Shown piece by piece: positions 16,746-25,864 of a stretch of DNA of 52,510 nucleotides. Source of the stretch: Myxococcales bacterium (GTDB lineage Bacteria; Myxococcota_A; UBA796; GCA-2862545). The notes below the pieces were generated by a model. It was not told the origin of the DNA, made no database searches, and worked only from the letters and a program-made list of their open reading frames with translations. The position numbers were made by a program, and so were the translations under genes. Positions within the stretch are counted from its first letter, which is position 1. The number at the start of each line of letters is the position of its first letter. The DNA lies in the NCBI GenBank assembly GCA_019634415.1, contig JAHQVJ010000169.1, forward strand, positions 1 to 52,510. The letters are read 5' to 3'.

Positions 16746-17088
16746 CCTTGGCCCACAGGCGATTCCCGCCTTCTTCGGCGGCTCATGGGTTCCCCGTTGA
16801 TCGAAGACGACCGTGCGTGGTATCTGCCCATCTGTTCGCGTCGCGAACATGTCGAACACGAGTCTTTCTGCGACAATCGAAGAAAGTTTTTCTGTTGGCA
16901 CCCTTTGGTCTTCCCATGCGTTCATCCCCCCCCTCATGAATGCCAGGAGCCTGGACATGACGTGGAGTGCAAGGTCGGATCCCCAGGGACGGTCGAGCCA
17001 GAACAGCCTGCGCCCTTCCACTCTGCGACCCGGTGTGTCTGCACCCGCGGGTGGCCCTCGGTTGGCATCCATCCATCAAGTGGAGCGC
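16746..17088. other. 343-bp intergenic region
   Basis: No credible gene was found. It contains a weak hairpin CCGCC-TTCTTC-GGCGG just after the upstream stop, a perfect palindrome at 16833-16849 (listed separately), and an AT-richer patch near 16860-16925, unusual for this window. The downstream frame is open through much of the stretch, with an ATG at 16936, but the residues there look non-protein-like. Confidence 0.5.
16833..16849. promoter_or_regulatory. Perfect palindrome, putative operator
   Basis: TGTTCGCG (16833-16840) and CGCGAACA (16842-16849) mirror each other around one base, followed within six bases by another half-site-like CGAACA (16853-16858). The arrangement fits a dimeric repressor site upstream of the gene at 17089. 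No matching regulator could be named. Confidence 0.4.
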
Positions 17089-17682
17089 ATGGCTCAAGGG
17101 GCTCACTGCCGGCTGCGGCTCACCGATGGCACGGAGCGTGCTGCCTGGGTGCCCAAGGACGCGCTGAAGGGCGTGAGCGGCGGATACGGGAACACCGCGG
17201 TGCCGATGCCCACGGACGGCGGGCCCGCCTTCGGTGCCCTGTGCCCCGAGATCGTGGAGTGGTTCGCCGCGAACGCGCATCGACCTCGAACGCCGGCCGG
17301 TCCACAGCGCATCGCACGGCCGGCCCCAGCGACGCCTGCTCCACGGCCTCGCCGCATGGCGAGCTCCCTGTCGGAGGCGCCCACGCGCAAGCTCGAGCGG
17401 AGCGCATTCCGGCAGGCCGTGATGGCAGACGCCGCTCAGCACGGGTCGATGCTCACCTACGGCAACCCGATGGAGACGAGGGACGACCTCGAGCTCGACT
17501 TCGACATCGAAGGATTCGATGCCGAGATCACGGGCGACAGCACCCTGTCGGGCACGATGGCCGTGCCGAGCAGCGCCGCCGATGATCGCTCCAGCTCCCT
17601 GGTGCAGCTCGTGATGGCCATCATTCTGGGAGGCGCGTTCTTGGTCGGTCTCGGCCTCCTCCTACTGGCGATGGCCGTCTGA
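17089..17682 (+). CDS. C-terminally anchored membrane protein of unknown function
   Basis: A 197-residue protein. Residues 1-65 form a small beta-rich domain (CRLRLTDGTERAAWVPKDALKGV) that resembles a short SH3- or PilZ-like barrel, although no family can be assigned. A Pro/Arg-rich linker and an acidic stretch (LELDFDIEGFDAEITGD) follow. The last 25 residues are a hydrophobic tail (LVQLVMAIILGGAFLVGLGLL). This points to a cytoplasmic protein held by a C-terminal anchor. The ATG at 17089 is preferred, with GGAG just upstream; a longer reading to 16936 is possible. Confidence 0.65.
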   Translation: MAQGAHCRLRLTDGTERAAWVPKDALKGVSGGYGNTAVPMPTDGGPAFGALCPEIVEWFAANAHRPRTPAGPQRIARPAPATPAPRPRRMASSLSEAPTRKLERSAFRQAVMADAAQHGSMLTYGNPMETRDDLELDFDIEGFDAEITGDSTLSGTMAVPSSAADDRSSSLVQLVMAIILGGAFLVGLGLLLLAMAV

Positions 17683-17779
17683 GGACTCCTCGCGGGTCAA
17701 CAGTACCGCTCGATGGATGCAGCGGACGATTTCTGTCCAGCTAGCGGTGTACGAAGTGTGCATGGAAGGAAGTGATCCC

Positions 17780-18097
17780 ATGCACCGAAGCGTGCGACTC
17801 GAACGCATCGTGGCCTGGCTGGAGCGCCAGGGTCGATGGGTCGACAGCACCGATCTGCATCGTTGGCAGCAGGCCAACCTCGGCTCCACGCGCTCCAAGC
17901 GAGCACACGACGTGCGGTCGCTGGTGGCCTCGGGCCGGATCCAGCGCCGTCGCCGCGCCGAAGGCTACGAATACAGCGCCTTCGTGGTGATGCCCGAGCC
18001 CGTTCAGCTTCCAGAGCACGTGCTGTCGCGACTTCGCATCGAGCGGCGCTTGGCCGAGCGATACGCGCACGAGCGCGTGGCTCTGGCCGTGGCTTGA
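17780..18097 (+). CDS. Small putative DNA-binding protein
   Basis: A 105-residue basic protein. RLERIVAWLERQGRWVDSTDLHRW, followed by SKRAHDVRSLVASGRIQRRRR and a YEYSAFVV strand, reads like a winged helix: helix, recognition helix, wing. No family was recognised. The ATG at 17780 is preferred over 17762 because AGGAAG lies seven bases before it. It ends four bases before the convergent aldehyde dehydrogenase gene. Confidence 0.6.
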   Translation: MHRSVRLERIVAWLERQGRWVDSTDLHRWQQANLGSTRSKRAHDVRSLVASGRIQRRRRAEGYEYSAFVVMPEPVQLPEHVLSRLRIERRLAERYAHERVALAVA

Positions 18098-18101
18098 CCG
18101 T

Positions 18102-19538
18102 CTACATCAGCCAGGACAGCAGCCGCTCCACCGTCCGCCCATAGGGCGGATCGAGGAGGAAGCGGGCGTTGAAGCGCGGCTGCCGGAAGACGGCCTTGTG
18201 GTGGCTGAAGGTGTCGAATCCTGCCTTTCCGTGGTACGCGCCCATCCCCGACGCCCCCACTCCGCCGAAGGGCAGGTTCGCCTCGGCCACGTGCAGCAGC
18301 GTGTCGTTGACCGTCACGCCGCCCGAGTGGGTGCGCTTGAGCAGCTCGTCCACCCGGGACGTGTCCCGGTCGAAGATGTAGAAGGCCAGCGGGCGTGGTC
18401 GCTCGTTGACATAGGAGGCCACCTCCTTGGAGCTCGGCACGGTGATCACCGGCAAGATCGGGCCGAAGATCTCCTCCTGGAGCACGAGCATCTCGTCGGT
18501 GGCGTCCTGCACGATGACAGGTGCCATCTTGCGTCCTTCGTCGAAGCGCTCCGAGCTCGGGTTCACCTCGACCAGGGTCGCGCCCTTGTCGCGTGCGTCC
18601 TGCAGCACGTGCTGCAGGCGCTGATGATGCTGCGGATGGGCCACCGAGGTGTAGTCCGGGTTGTCCTGCAGCTTGGGAAACCGTTGTTCGATCGCTGTCT
18701 TCAGGGCGGAGACCATGGGGTCCCTGCGCTCCTCCGTCACGATCACGTAGTCGGGAGCCACGCAGGTCTGGCCAGCGTTGAACAGCTTGCCCGCCACGAT
18801 GGACGCTGCAGCTCGTTGCACGGGGTAGTCGGGATGCACCCACACCGGCGACTTGCCGCCCAGCTCCAGCGTCACCGGAGTGAGGTTGCCCGCAGCGGCC
18901 TGCATCACCAGCCTCCCCACGCGCGTGGAGCCCGTGTAGAACAGGTGATCGAAAGGAAGCGACGCGAACGCCGTGGCGACGGACACGTCGCCGGGGCACA
19001 CCGCCACCTGGTCCTCGGCGTAGATCTCGGCCATCAGCTCGCGCAACAGCTCACTGGTGCGGGGGGTGTGCTCGCTGGGCTTGATCATCACGCGATTGCC
19101 CGCGGCGAGCGCGCACGCTGCGGGCAGCAGCGCCAGGTTCAGCGGATAGTTCCAGGGGCTGATCACCCCGACCACACCCAGGGGCTGCGCCACGATCTCG
19201 GCACGCCCCGGCTGGAGCGCGAGCCCCACGGGTGCGGGGGTGGGCGCCATCCACCCGTGTAGGTGCTGCAGCAGGTGTCGGATGCCGGTGGTGGTGAGGT
19301 ACACGTCCGACATCAGAGACTCGTGCGCGCTCCGATGACCGTAGTCGCTGCCGATGGTGGCGCAGATGTCGTCCTGCCGCGCGATGAGCAGATCCAGCAT
19401 GCGGCGCAGATCGCGCTTCCGCTGGGCGTAGTCCGGGAAGGGCGCCTCCCGGAACGCCGCACGCTGGGCATCGAAGGCGATCTGGACGTGTGCACCGGGT
19501 GGTGCCTCGACGGACGGCAGCGACATGCTAATCCCCAT
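18102..19538 (-). CDS. Coniferyl aldehyde dehydrogenase-like ALDH
   Basis: A 478-residue NAD(P)-dependent aldehyde dehydrogenase. The cofactor-site motif SPWNYPLNL is at 127-135, with KPSEHTP next. The general base Glu225 lies in LELGGKSP and the catalytic Cys259 in NAGQTCVAPDY. The end (FPFGGVGASGMGAYHGKAGFDTFSHHKAVF) and overall length match the class 3/coniferyl aldehyde group, which has a short C-terminus. Expected reaction: oxidation of aromatic or fatty aldehydes to acids. A second ATG four codons in (19526) is an equally good start. It is divergent from the TerC gene across 134 bp. Confidence 0.9.
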   Translation of the reverse strand: MGISMSLPSVEAPPGAHVQIAFDAQRAAFREAPFPDYAQRKRDLRRMLDLLIARQDDICATIGSDYGHRSAHESLMSDVYLTTTGIRHLLQHLHGWMAPTPAPVGLALQPGRAEIVAQPLGVVGVISPWNYPLNLALLPAACALAAGNRVMIKPSEHTPRTSELLRELMAEIYAEDQVAVCPGDVSVATAFASLPFDHLFYTGSTRVGRLVMQAAAGNLTPVTLELGGKSPVWVHPDYPVQRAAASIVAGKLFNAGQTCVAPDYVIVTEERRDPMVSALKTAIEQRFPKLQDNPDYTSVAHPQHHQRLQHVLQDARDKGATLVEVNPSSERFDEGRKMAPVIVQDATDEMLVLQEEIFGPILPVITVPSSKEVASYVNERPRPLAFYIFDRDTSRVDELLKRTHSGGVTVNDTLLHVAEANLPFGGVGASGMGAYHGKAGFDTFSHHKAVFRQPRFNARFLLDPPYGRTVERLLSWLM

Positions 19539-19672
19539 ACCGTTTGGTCGGGCTTCTCTTCGACCCGTGCCACGCTCGAGAAGAAAGCGCGGTCGCTCTG
19601 ACCTTCTCTGCTGCCTTCCCGAGCCTGCCAGATGGCGAAGCCCTCCGGGCGTCCTAACCTCCCGAGAAGACG

Positions 19673-20419
19673 ATGATCGAGCTGCTGTCCAGTCCCGAAG
19701 CCTGGGTCTCCCTTGGCGTCCTCACCCTCATGGAGGTGGTGCTGGGCATCGACAACATCGTCTTCATCACGATCCTGGCGGCGCGCCTGCCCGAACACCA
19801 GCAGAAGCTGGGGCGCCAGCTCGGCCTGGCGGGTGCCCTCGTCACCCGAGTGCTGCTGCTGCTGGGCATCAACTGGCTCATCCACCTCGAGGAAGGCCTG
19901 TTCGACGCGATGGGCCGGGCCTGGTCGGGCAAGGACCTCGTGTTGATCGCAGGCGGCCTGTTCCTGCTGTGGAAGGCCACACGAGAGATCTACTCGAGCG
20001 TGGAGCACCCCGAGGACCACGAAGGGGGCACTGCGAGCGGCAAGGCCGCAGCCACGCTGGCGTCGGTGGTCACCCAGGTGATGCTGCTCGACATCGTGTT
20101 CTCCCTGGACTCCGTCATCACCGCCGTGGGCATGGCCGATCACGTGGAGGTCATGGTGGCGGCGATCCTACTGGCCGTGATCGTGATGATGGTGTTCGCC
20201 GGACCCGTGGGGGACTTCGTCACCGAAAACCCCAGCGTGCGGATCCTCGCGCTGGCGTTCCTCGTGCTGATCGGAGCCACGTTGATCATGGAGGGCACCG
20301 GCACACACGTGGAGAAGGGCTACGTCTACTCGGCGATGGGCTTCTCGCTGCTGGTCCAGATCCTCAACCTGCGCATGGACCGAAGGCGCACCCCCGACTC
20401 GGATGCCTCCGCCGCCTGA
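19673..20419 (+). CDS. TerC family membrane protein
   Basis: A 248-residue protein with about seven hydrophobic helices. The family signature LMEVVLGIDNIVFITILAARLP appears near residue 20, and its mirrored second copy LLDIVFSLDSVITAVGM near 140. Both carry the conserved acidic residues inside the membrane. TerC proteins are linked to tellurite resistance and, in several bacteria, to manganese export or metal loading of exported proteins. The 134-bp upstream gap was checked for a Mn-type (yybP-ykoY) riboswitch and none was recognisable. The gene ends four bases before a convergent membrane protein gene. Confidence 0.9.
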   Translation: MIELLSSPEAWVSLGVLTLMEVVLGIDNIVFITILAARLPEHQQKLGRQLGLAGALVTRVLLLLGINWLIHLEEGLFDAMGRAWSGKDLVLIAGGLFLLWKATREIYSSVEHPEDHEGGTASGKAAATLASVVTQVMLLDIVFSLDSVITAVGMADHVEVMVAAILLAVIVMMVFAGPVGDFVTENPSVRILALAFLVLIGATLIMEGTGTHVEKGYVYSAMGFSLLVQILNLRMDRRRTPDSDASAA

Positions 20420-20422
20420 TCC

Positions 20423-21868
20423 TCACGGTGCGTCCGGAAGGTCCGGAGCCCTCACGGCACATCGCAGCCCCTTCGGGTGTACCGCCCTGGCCGCGCCGCA
20501 CAGGGCGAGCAGCTCGCCCACCGTCAGCCGAGCCTCGGGTGCCGCCACGAGATCCACCCGCAGCGAGGCATCCTCGAGGGCTCGGGTCATCGCACCGACG
20601 AGATCGTCGTCGACGGGCACCGTGACGCCGTCGGGCCGTCGCAACACCCGCTCGCTGGACGTCCCGGTCACGACGACGGGACCGGGCAGTTCCCGCCAGC
20701 GTCCCTGCGAGGGGTGCAGCACCTGGACGGCCACGGCTCCGATGCGCCAGGGCATCAGCGGGGCCGCAGCGGCCTGAGCGTCGGTGCGCACCACGAGCTG
20801 CAGCTCCCCTCGTCCCCGCTCGGCGAGATCGGCCACGGGATGGCCCTTCCCGACCGCCAGCACGGGCCTGTCCTCGAGCCTGGGTGCGTCGACTCCCTCC
20901 ACACAGCCACCGATGGCATGGCGCGCCGAGACGTGACCGAGCTGCGCGGCCCGCCAACCCGAAGCGGACTCGCCGTCGGGCCACCACACGCAACCTCCCA
21001 CGAAGCGGGGCAGCGCAGACTGCGCGTACACCGGCAGCGACAGCTCCTCGGCCAACGGTCCGAGCTCGGGGGGAGGCCCCCAGGCACGGGCCTGATGCGC
21101 CGCATCTCGCACGACGACGGTACCCACCAGCGCTCCGGCACCGATGAGCGATGTACCTACAAGGAACGCGCCCATCCGCGGTGCCGTCGACGGGTTGCGG
21201 ACGCGCTGCACGGCGACGGCCACCACCGCCACCCCGATCACGAGCCACACCCCTCGGCGTGCGGAGAACGCGCGCTGCATGGCCGTCAGATCCGTCTCGG
21301 GATCGGCCAGCATCCAGGTGGACGCGAGGGTGGACTCGATGCCACACGCCGCCGCGGCCAGCACGAGCGCGCCTGCGACCCACCCTGCTGCAGCCCCAAG
21401 GGCGAGCAAGGGCAACGATCCCAGTGCCGCCGCACAGAGCACCACGGGCAGGGACCCACCGTACACCCCGACCACGAACAGCAACCCAGCAATGACGAGC
21501 AGGACCGAGCGAGCCGAGGTCGCTACCTCGTCGGACCGGCCCCCTCGGGGCACCGCGACCAAGGCCCCAGCCAGTAGCAACCACCACCACAGGCCCTGCA
21601 TCGCGGAGGCGTGCTGCAGCGCCACGTGGGTGGCCAGCTGGTCGCGCCCCACGTCGCGAATCACGGCCACAGCGGCCAGCTCGCGGGCGCGCGCGAGCCA
21701 CACCCCTCCCATCGCCACACCCACCGCCGCAGCGCCAGCAAGCCCCAGTGCGAGGCGCTCCACGCGCCGCCACCGAGATCGGATCGCGAGCGTCAGCGCA
21801 CCGAGCAACAGCAGCGTGACCACACCGACAGCGGCCTCTGCAGGGTGCACCGTGAGCAGGCCGCTCAC
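20423..21868 (-). CDS. Multi-pass membrane protein of unknown function
   Basis: A 481-residue protein with eight or so hydrophobic helices in residues 1-270 (for example AAVGVVTLLLLGALTLAI near the start). A soluble C-terminal half follows, with two Cys-bearing strands (GGCVWWPDGES, IGGCVEGVD) and a final alpha/beta segment (LRVDLVAAPEARLTVGELLALC) that resembles the tail of ExbD/TolR proteins. The resemblance is weak and no family is claimed. The GTG start at 21868 overlaps the helicase stop (GTGA), so this gene is translated together with the Suv3-like helicase. Confidence 0.7.
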   Translation of the reverse strand: MSGLLTVHPAEAAVGVVTLLLLGALTLAIRSRWRRVERLALGLAGAAAVGVAMGGVWLARARELAAVAVIRDVGRDQLATHVALQHASAMQGLWWWLLLAGALVAVPRGGRSDEVATSARSVLLVIAGLLFVVGVYGGSLPVVLCAAALGSLPLLALGAAAGWVAGALVLAAAACGIESTLASTWMLADPETDLTAMQRAFSARRGVWLVIGVAVVAVAVQRVRNPSTAPRMGAFLVGTSLIGAGALVGTVVVRDAAHQARAWGPPPELGPLAEELSLPVYAQSALPRFVGGCVWWPDGESASGWRAAQLGHVSARHAIGGCVEGVDAPRLEDRPVLAVGKGHPVADLAERGRGELQLVVRTDAQAAAAPLMPWRIGAVAVQVLHPSQGRWRELPGPVVVTGTSSERVLRRPDGVTVPVDDDLVGAMTRALEDASLRVDLVAAPEARLTVGELLALCGAARAVHPKGLRCAVRAPDLPDAP

Positions 21869-24270
21869 CGACGCCTCTTGCGCACCTGCAGGCGGCCATC
21901 GGGAATCAGCACCGCGCTGAAGCCCAAGCCGCGCACCACCGACACCACGCCCTGCGCATCGGTGGCCAGCCACTTCATCGGATCCACCACCGGGGCGGGG
22001 CGGCCCTGGCGCGCGCGCTTGCGGACATCGGCAGCCAGGCGCTCCACCACGTCGGCTCGAACGGCGCGGCTACCGAGCACCCGCATCCCCATGGCCTCGA
22101 GCAGGCCCGCCGGCTGGCCCGCCACCTCCACCGACGGTGCACCATCGTGGGGCGGCTCGGGAAGGGGCTTCACGCCGTGCGCCAGGCACCACAAGGCTCC
22201 CCGCACCCGCTGGGCGGCGGGTGCCAACAGCGACGCCACGTACACGCTGTGGGTCCCCAGCCGCACGTCGAGGCGCGCCAGGGCACGGCGATCCGCCTTC
22301 GTGAGCGCCTCGAGGTTGTCGCTCACCTCGGCACGGGGCACCGTCCCGAGGCTGCTCCGCACCGCATACACGAGCCCCTTGGCCGCTGGCGACAGCGCCA
22401 TGTCATGGGCCCGGTCCAGGTCGGAGAACAAGCGCTCCACCCACCGATCCCGCCAGCGCTGCAGCCGCACCCTCACCCGCTCGCGCTCCTCCGCCTCCAG
22501 CAGATCGGCACGACGGGTGACGACCTTCGGCTCCAACACGCCCCGGCCTGCAGACAGCTGCCCCAAGACCACGCCATCGAAGCCGAGGGTGGCGTCGGCG
22601 TGCAAGGTGATGGCCCCATCGGAGGCCTCCATCAAGGCGCGCAGCTGCTTGAGCACGTCGGTGCGCATGCGGTTGCGCACGGCACTCGCCACCACCTTGG
22701 GGAGGCCGCCGCCGTCGGGACGGAACGTCCATCCCACCACCTGGCCCACGGCGATCCCCCCGAGGGTGACGTCCCCGTCGTTCACCGCGACCTCGGACTG
22801 CACGTCCGCGCCGCGGAGCACCCAGGCCACCCGCCGGTCCACGAACCTCGCCGTCAGGCGCTCGTGCAGGGCATCCGAGAGGCGATCCTCCACCCCGCGG
22901 GTGACCTCTTGCCAGTGGGCCGCATCCGACGTCCACCCTCGCTGCCAGGCCACGTAGGTCCACGTGCGCACCCAGGAGATCCGCGACATCAGCGTCTCGA
23001 TGTCGCCGTCGGTACGATCGAGCCGTCCGATCCGCTCCGACACGAAGTCGTCGGGCACCTCCCCGTCGTCGAGCAGGTGGGTGGCGATACGCGACAGCAG
23101 CTCGGCGTGCGAGCCGGTGCGCGTCTTGCGGTAGTCGGGGATCCGACACACCTCCCACAGGCGCTGCAGCGCATCGGGTCGCCGCACGCGGTCCCGGATG
23201 GCGTCGCGGTGCAGCAGCGCCTCGAGGGCGCGCTGGTCGTCCTCCCCGAAGGCCTGGGCCAGGAACGACCGCGGTGGCGGCTCGGACAAGCTGTGGAGCA
23301 GCGCGTCGGGGTTGCGGAAGTCGAGGTTGGGGTTGCGCCAGAAGAGGCGCCGGAGCGGAGGGAACCGGTGCTGCTCCACCGCCTCCACGAGGTGCGCTGG
23401 GAGCCCCCCGAGGGACTTCAGGGTGCCGAAGGTGCCATCCGTGCGATAGCGCCCCGCCCTCCCCGCGATCTGGGCCACCTCGGCCGCGGTCAGATCTCGG
23501 AACCCTCGGCCGTCGAACTTCCGCACGTCCGTGAAGGCCACGTGCGCGAGGTCCATGTTCAGGCCCATGCCGATGGCGTCGGTGGCCACGAGGTGCTTGA
23601 CCTCGCCGGCCTGGTACATCTCCACCTGGGCGTTGCGCGTGCGAGGCGACAGCGCGCCGAGCACCACGGCCGCACCTCCGTGCACGGCCCGCAGCCGCTC
23701 GGCGGCCTCGTAGACCTTCTCTGCACTGAAGGCCACCACCGCGGATCGACCAGGCACGGAGGCGAGCTTGTGCACCCCACCCCACGACAGCTTGGACAGC
23801 CGCTCGGCGGTGTCGATCTCCACGTCGCCCAGCAGCCGCGTGAGGAGCGGGGCGATGGTCATGGCGCCCAGGAACATCGTCTCCCCGGTGCCTCGGCAGT
23901 TCATCAGCCGGTCCGTGAAGGTGTGGCCTCGGTGGCGATCGCCAGCGAGCTGGATCTCGTCCACCGCCACGAAGAACACCTTCAGATCGAGGGGCATCGC
24001 CTCGACGGTGCACACCCAGTACCGCGGCTCCTCGGGGATCCGCTTCTCCTCCCCGGTTACCAACGCCACCACATCGGGGCCCCGCTGCTCCACCACTCGC
24101 TCGTAGACTTCCCTTGCCAGCAGTCGCAGCGGCAACCCGATCATTCCGGTGGGCCACGCGAGCATGCGCTGGATGGCCCGATGGGTCTTGCCAGTGTTGG
24201 TGGGTCCGAGGAGCGCCGAAACGCGTGGGGGCTCTCGCCTCACGTCACGCATGCAGTCACGTACCCGCAT
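21865..24270 (-). CDS. Suv3-like DExH-type RNA helicase
   Basis: An 801-residue helicase of the Suv3 type, better known from mitochondria and some bacteria. The Walker A motif is GPTNTGKTH (22-30), where other families have GxGKT. The Walker B box is VDEIQLAGD, with DEIQ at 104-107 in place of DEAD/DExH. Later motifs include ATDAIGMGLNMD and QIAGRAGRY (motif VI). Suv3 unwinds RNA 3' to 5' and works with an exoribonuclease in RNA turnover. The C-terminal 350 residues are long and partly helical. The start may be the ATG at 24252. It follows the K+ channel gene by 28 bp and overlaps the membrane protein downstream. Confidence 0.9.
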   Translation of the reverse strand: MRVRDCMRDVRREPPRVSALLGPTNTGKTHRAIQRMLAWPTGMIGLPLRLLAREVYERVVEQRGPDVVALVTGEEKRIPEEPRYWVCTVEAMPLDLKVFFVAVDEIQLAGDRHRGHTFTDRLMNCRGTGETMFLGAMTIAPLLTRLLGDVEIDTAERLSKLSWGGVHKLASVPGRSAVVAFSAEKVYEAAERLRAVHGGAAVVLGALSPRTRNAQVEMYQAGEVKHLVATDAIGMGLNMDLAHVAFTDVRKFDGRGFRDLTAAEVAQIAGRAGRYRTDGTFGTLKSLGGLPAHLVEAVEQHRFPPLRRLFWRNPNLDFRNPDALLHSLSEPPPRSFLAQAFGEDDQRALEALLHRDAIRDRVRRPDALQRLWEVCRIPDYRKTRTGSHAELLSRIATHLLDDGEVPDDFVSERIGRLDRTDGDIETLMSRISWVRTWTYVAWQRGWTSDAAHWQEVTRGVEDRLSDALHERLTARFVDRRVAWVLRGADVQSEVAVNDGDVTLGGIAVGQVVGWTFRPDGGGLPKVVASAVRNRMRTDVLKQLRALMEASDGAITLHADATLGFDGVVLGQLSAGRGVLEPKVVTRRADLLEAEERERVRVRLQRWRDRWVERLFSDLDRAHDMALSPAAKGLVYAVRSSLGTVPRAEVSDNLEALTKADRRALARLDVRLGTHSVYVASLLAPAAQRVRGALWCLAHGVKPLPEPPHDGAPSVEVAGQPAGLLEAMGMRVLGSRAVRADVVERLAADVRKRARQGRPAPVVDPMKWLATDAQGVVSVVRGLGFSAVLIPDGRLQVRKRRR

Positions 24271-24298
24271 TCGGCGACAGCCGCGAGCGGCCGCCCTC

Positions 24299-25840
24299 TC
24301 AGACGGGCGACAGCCGCTGCTCGGTCGCGATGTAGATCACGGCATGGGTGTCGGCCAGCTCGAAGTGATCGGGGGGGTTGAGGCGATCGGGCCCGCCCGT
24401 GGAGTCCCGCACCCCCACCACCAAGATGTTGTGGCGGTGCTTGAGCTCGGTGGACACCGCTCGGAACGTGATGGGGTGAGCCAGGTCCTCGGGGAGCGCC
24501 CCCACGAAGAGGCTGTTCCCCGACACGTCCGCCAGCTCCCCGAGCAAGGTGGCCGTGCCGTGGACCTGCACGGCGTGGGCGAGCAAGCTGAAGCCCATGC
24601 GCGTGGTCTCGATCACCTCGTCGGCCCCCGCCGAGCGGGCGTGCTCCACGTTCTCCGCCTCGAGGATCTCCGTGACCACGTACAGCGCCTGCTGACGCCG
24701 ACGCATCTGCTCCTCGCGCCGCTTCAGGAATCGGCGGACGGTGAACGTGATCAGGATCGAGCGCGCATCCGCGTTCTGCGGAGTGTCGGTGCGCGACCCG
24801 ACCACGATGGCCGCGTTGGCCTTGGTCATGCGCACCTTCTCGAGCTCGCTCTCCTTGGTGGGATCCCCCTGGACCCACACGAACTCCGGTCCGACGTCGG
24901 GAGGTCGCTCCGCGGGGGAGAAGATCACCACCGAGTGACGATCCAGATCGAGCTCCTCCTCCAGCGCCTTCAGCAGCATGTGGGCACCCGGGTCGTACCC
25001 GCAGATCACGATGTGATCGACGTAGTTGCTCATTCGGAAGGACTCCTCGCGCATCGACAGCACTCCGTTCATCAACGTCGCGCCCACGATGCCGGCGAAC
25101 AGGGCCAGGTTGGTCATACCGACGATCATGAGCGAACCCGCCACGATGCGGCCCAAGCCGGTGACGGGGGTGACGTCGCCGTAGCCGACGGTGGTGATGG
25201 TGACGATGGCCCACCACAGCCCATCGGACAGCGACCGGATGTCGGGGTTGTGCTCGACCTCGATGAGGAAGAAGGAGATCCCGCCGAGCAACACCGACAT
25301 CCCGAGCCAGCCCAAGGCGAAGATGTAGAGCAGACGGTTCTCCTCGAAGGCACGCGCCATGCCTTCGAAGGGGCTCGCATAGCGAAAGAGCTGCGAGGAG
25401 CGAATCAGCCGGAGCAGGCGCAGCGCCCGCAGTCCCCGCAGCACCGGCACCCCGCCGAGCACGGTGAGGATGTCCACCATCACGAGGGGCTGCAAGCAGA
25501 AGCGGAGCCGCTCCACCAGGTGCACCCGCAGCCGTCCGAGGGCCCCGAGCCTGTAGAAGCCCAGCGCTGGAGGTCGGAAGCTCCACACCCGAAGAAACAA
25601 CTCCACCGCGAAGACGCCGAGGATCACGTTGTCGAGCTGCTCGAGGAGGTCGCGGCCCGGCATGGTCGGCGGCCACAGGATGTCCACCAGCAGCAACGCC
25701 ACCGACGCCACGATGAGCAACCACACCACCGCGTTGACGCGCCTGTAGGTGGAGGTGGACGGTCGGTGGAACGCGTCGTGGATCAAGGTGCCTCGGAGGT
25801 TTGCTGGCCGGGGGTACCACGCGAGCCCACTTCGTGTCAT
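24299..25840 (-). CDS. Voltage-gated-type K+ channel with RCK/TrkA-N domain
   Basis: A 513-residue channel with six membrane segments between about residues 35 and 260. The S4-like segment has Arg at every third place (RGLRALRLLRLIR, 135-147). The pore loop carries the selectivity filter TVGYGD (217-222). From about 276, HIVICGYDPGAHMLL begins a Rossmann-type RCK (TrkA-N) domain that gates by nucleotide or ion binding; a TrkA-C-like part ends the protein. Role: potassium flux across the inner membrane. The ATG at 25840 gives a short N-terminal tail. It is first in a minus-strand run with the helicase and diverges from the kinase gene across about 24 bp. Confidence 0.9.
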   Translation of the reverse strand: MTRSGLAWYPRPANLRGTLIHDAFHRPSTSTYRRVNAVVWLLIVASVALLLVDILWPPTMPGRDLLEQLDNVILGVFAVELFLRVWSFRPPALGFYRLGALGRLRVHLVERLRFCLQPLVMVDILTVLGGVPVLRGLRALRLLRLIRSSQLFRYASPFEGMARAFEENRLLYIFALGWLGMSVLLGGISFFLIEVEHNPDIRSLSDGLWWAIVTITTVGYGDVTPVTGLGRIVAGSLMIVGMTNLALFAGIVGATLMNGVLSMREESFRMSNYVDHIVICGYDPGAHMLLKALEEELDLDRHSVVIFSPAERPPDVGPEFVWVQGDPTKESELEKVRMTKANAAIVVGSRTDTPQNADARSILITFTVRRFLKRREEQMRRRQQALYVVTEILEAENVEHARSAGADEVIETTRMGFSLLAHAVQVHGTATLLGELADVSGNSLFVGALPEDLAHPITFRAVSTELKHRHNILVVGVRDSTGGPDRLNPPDHFELADTHAVIYIATEQRLSPV

Positions 25841-25864
25841 CCCACGTCGCGGAGGCGGCAGCCG

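Noticed and set aside
16833..16849. Palindrome as a LexA (SOS) box
   Set aside because: The half-site order GTTC...GAAC is the reverse of the Gram-positive box, and the sequence does not fit known deltaproteobacterial LexA sites.
16893..16915. Sigma-54-type promoter (TGGCAC with downstream GC)
   Set aside because: TGGCAC is present but the required GC element is missing at the right distance.
19539..19672. Manganese riboswitch before the TerC gene
   Set aside because: No yybP-ykoY core motifs could be seen in the 134-bp gap, only scattered CTTCTC/GAGAAG 6-mers.
22147..24381. Long plus-strand open frame opposite the Suv3-like helicase
   Set aside because: The helicase motifs on the minus strand are decisive; the plus frame has no recognisable domain.
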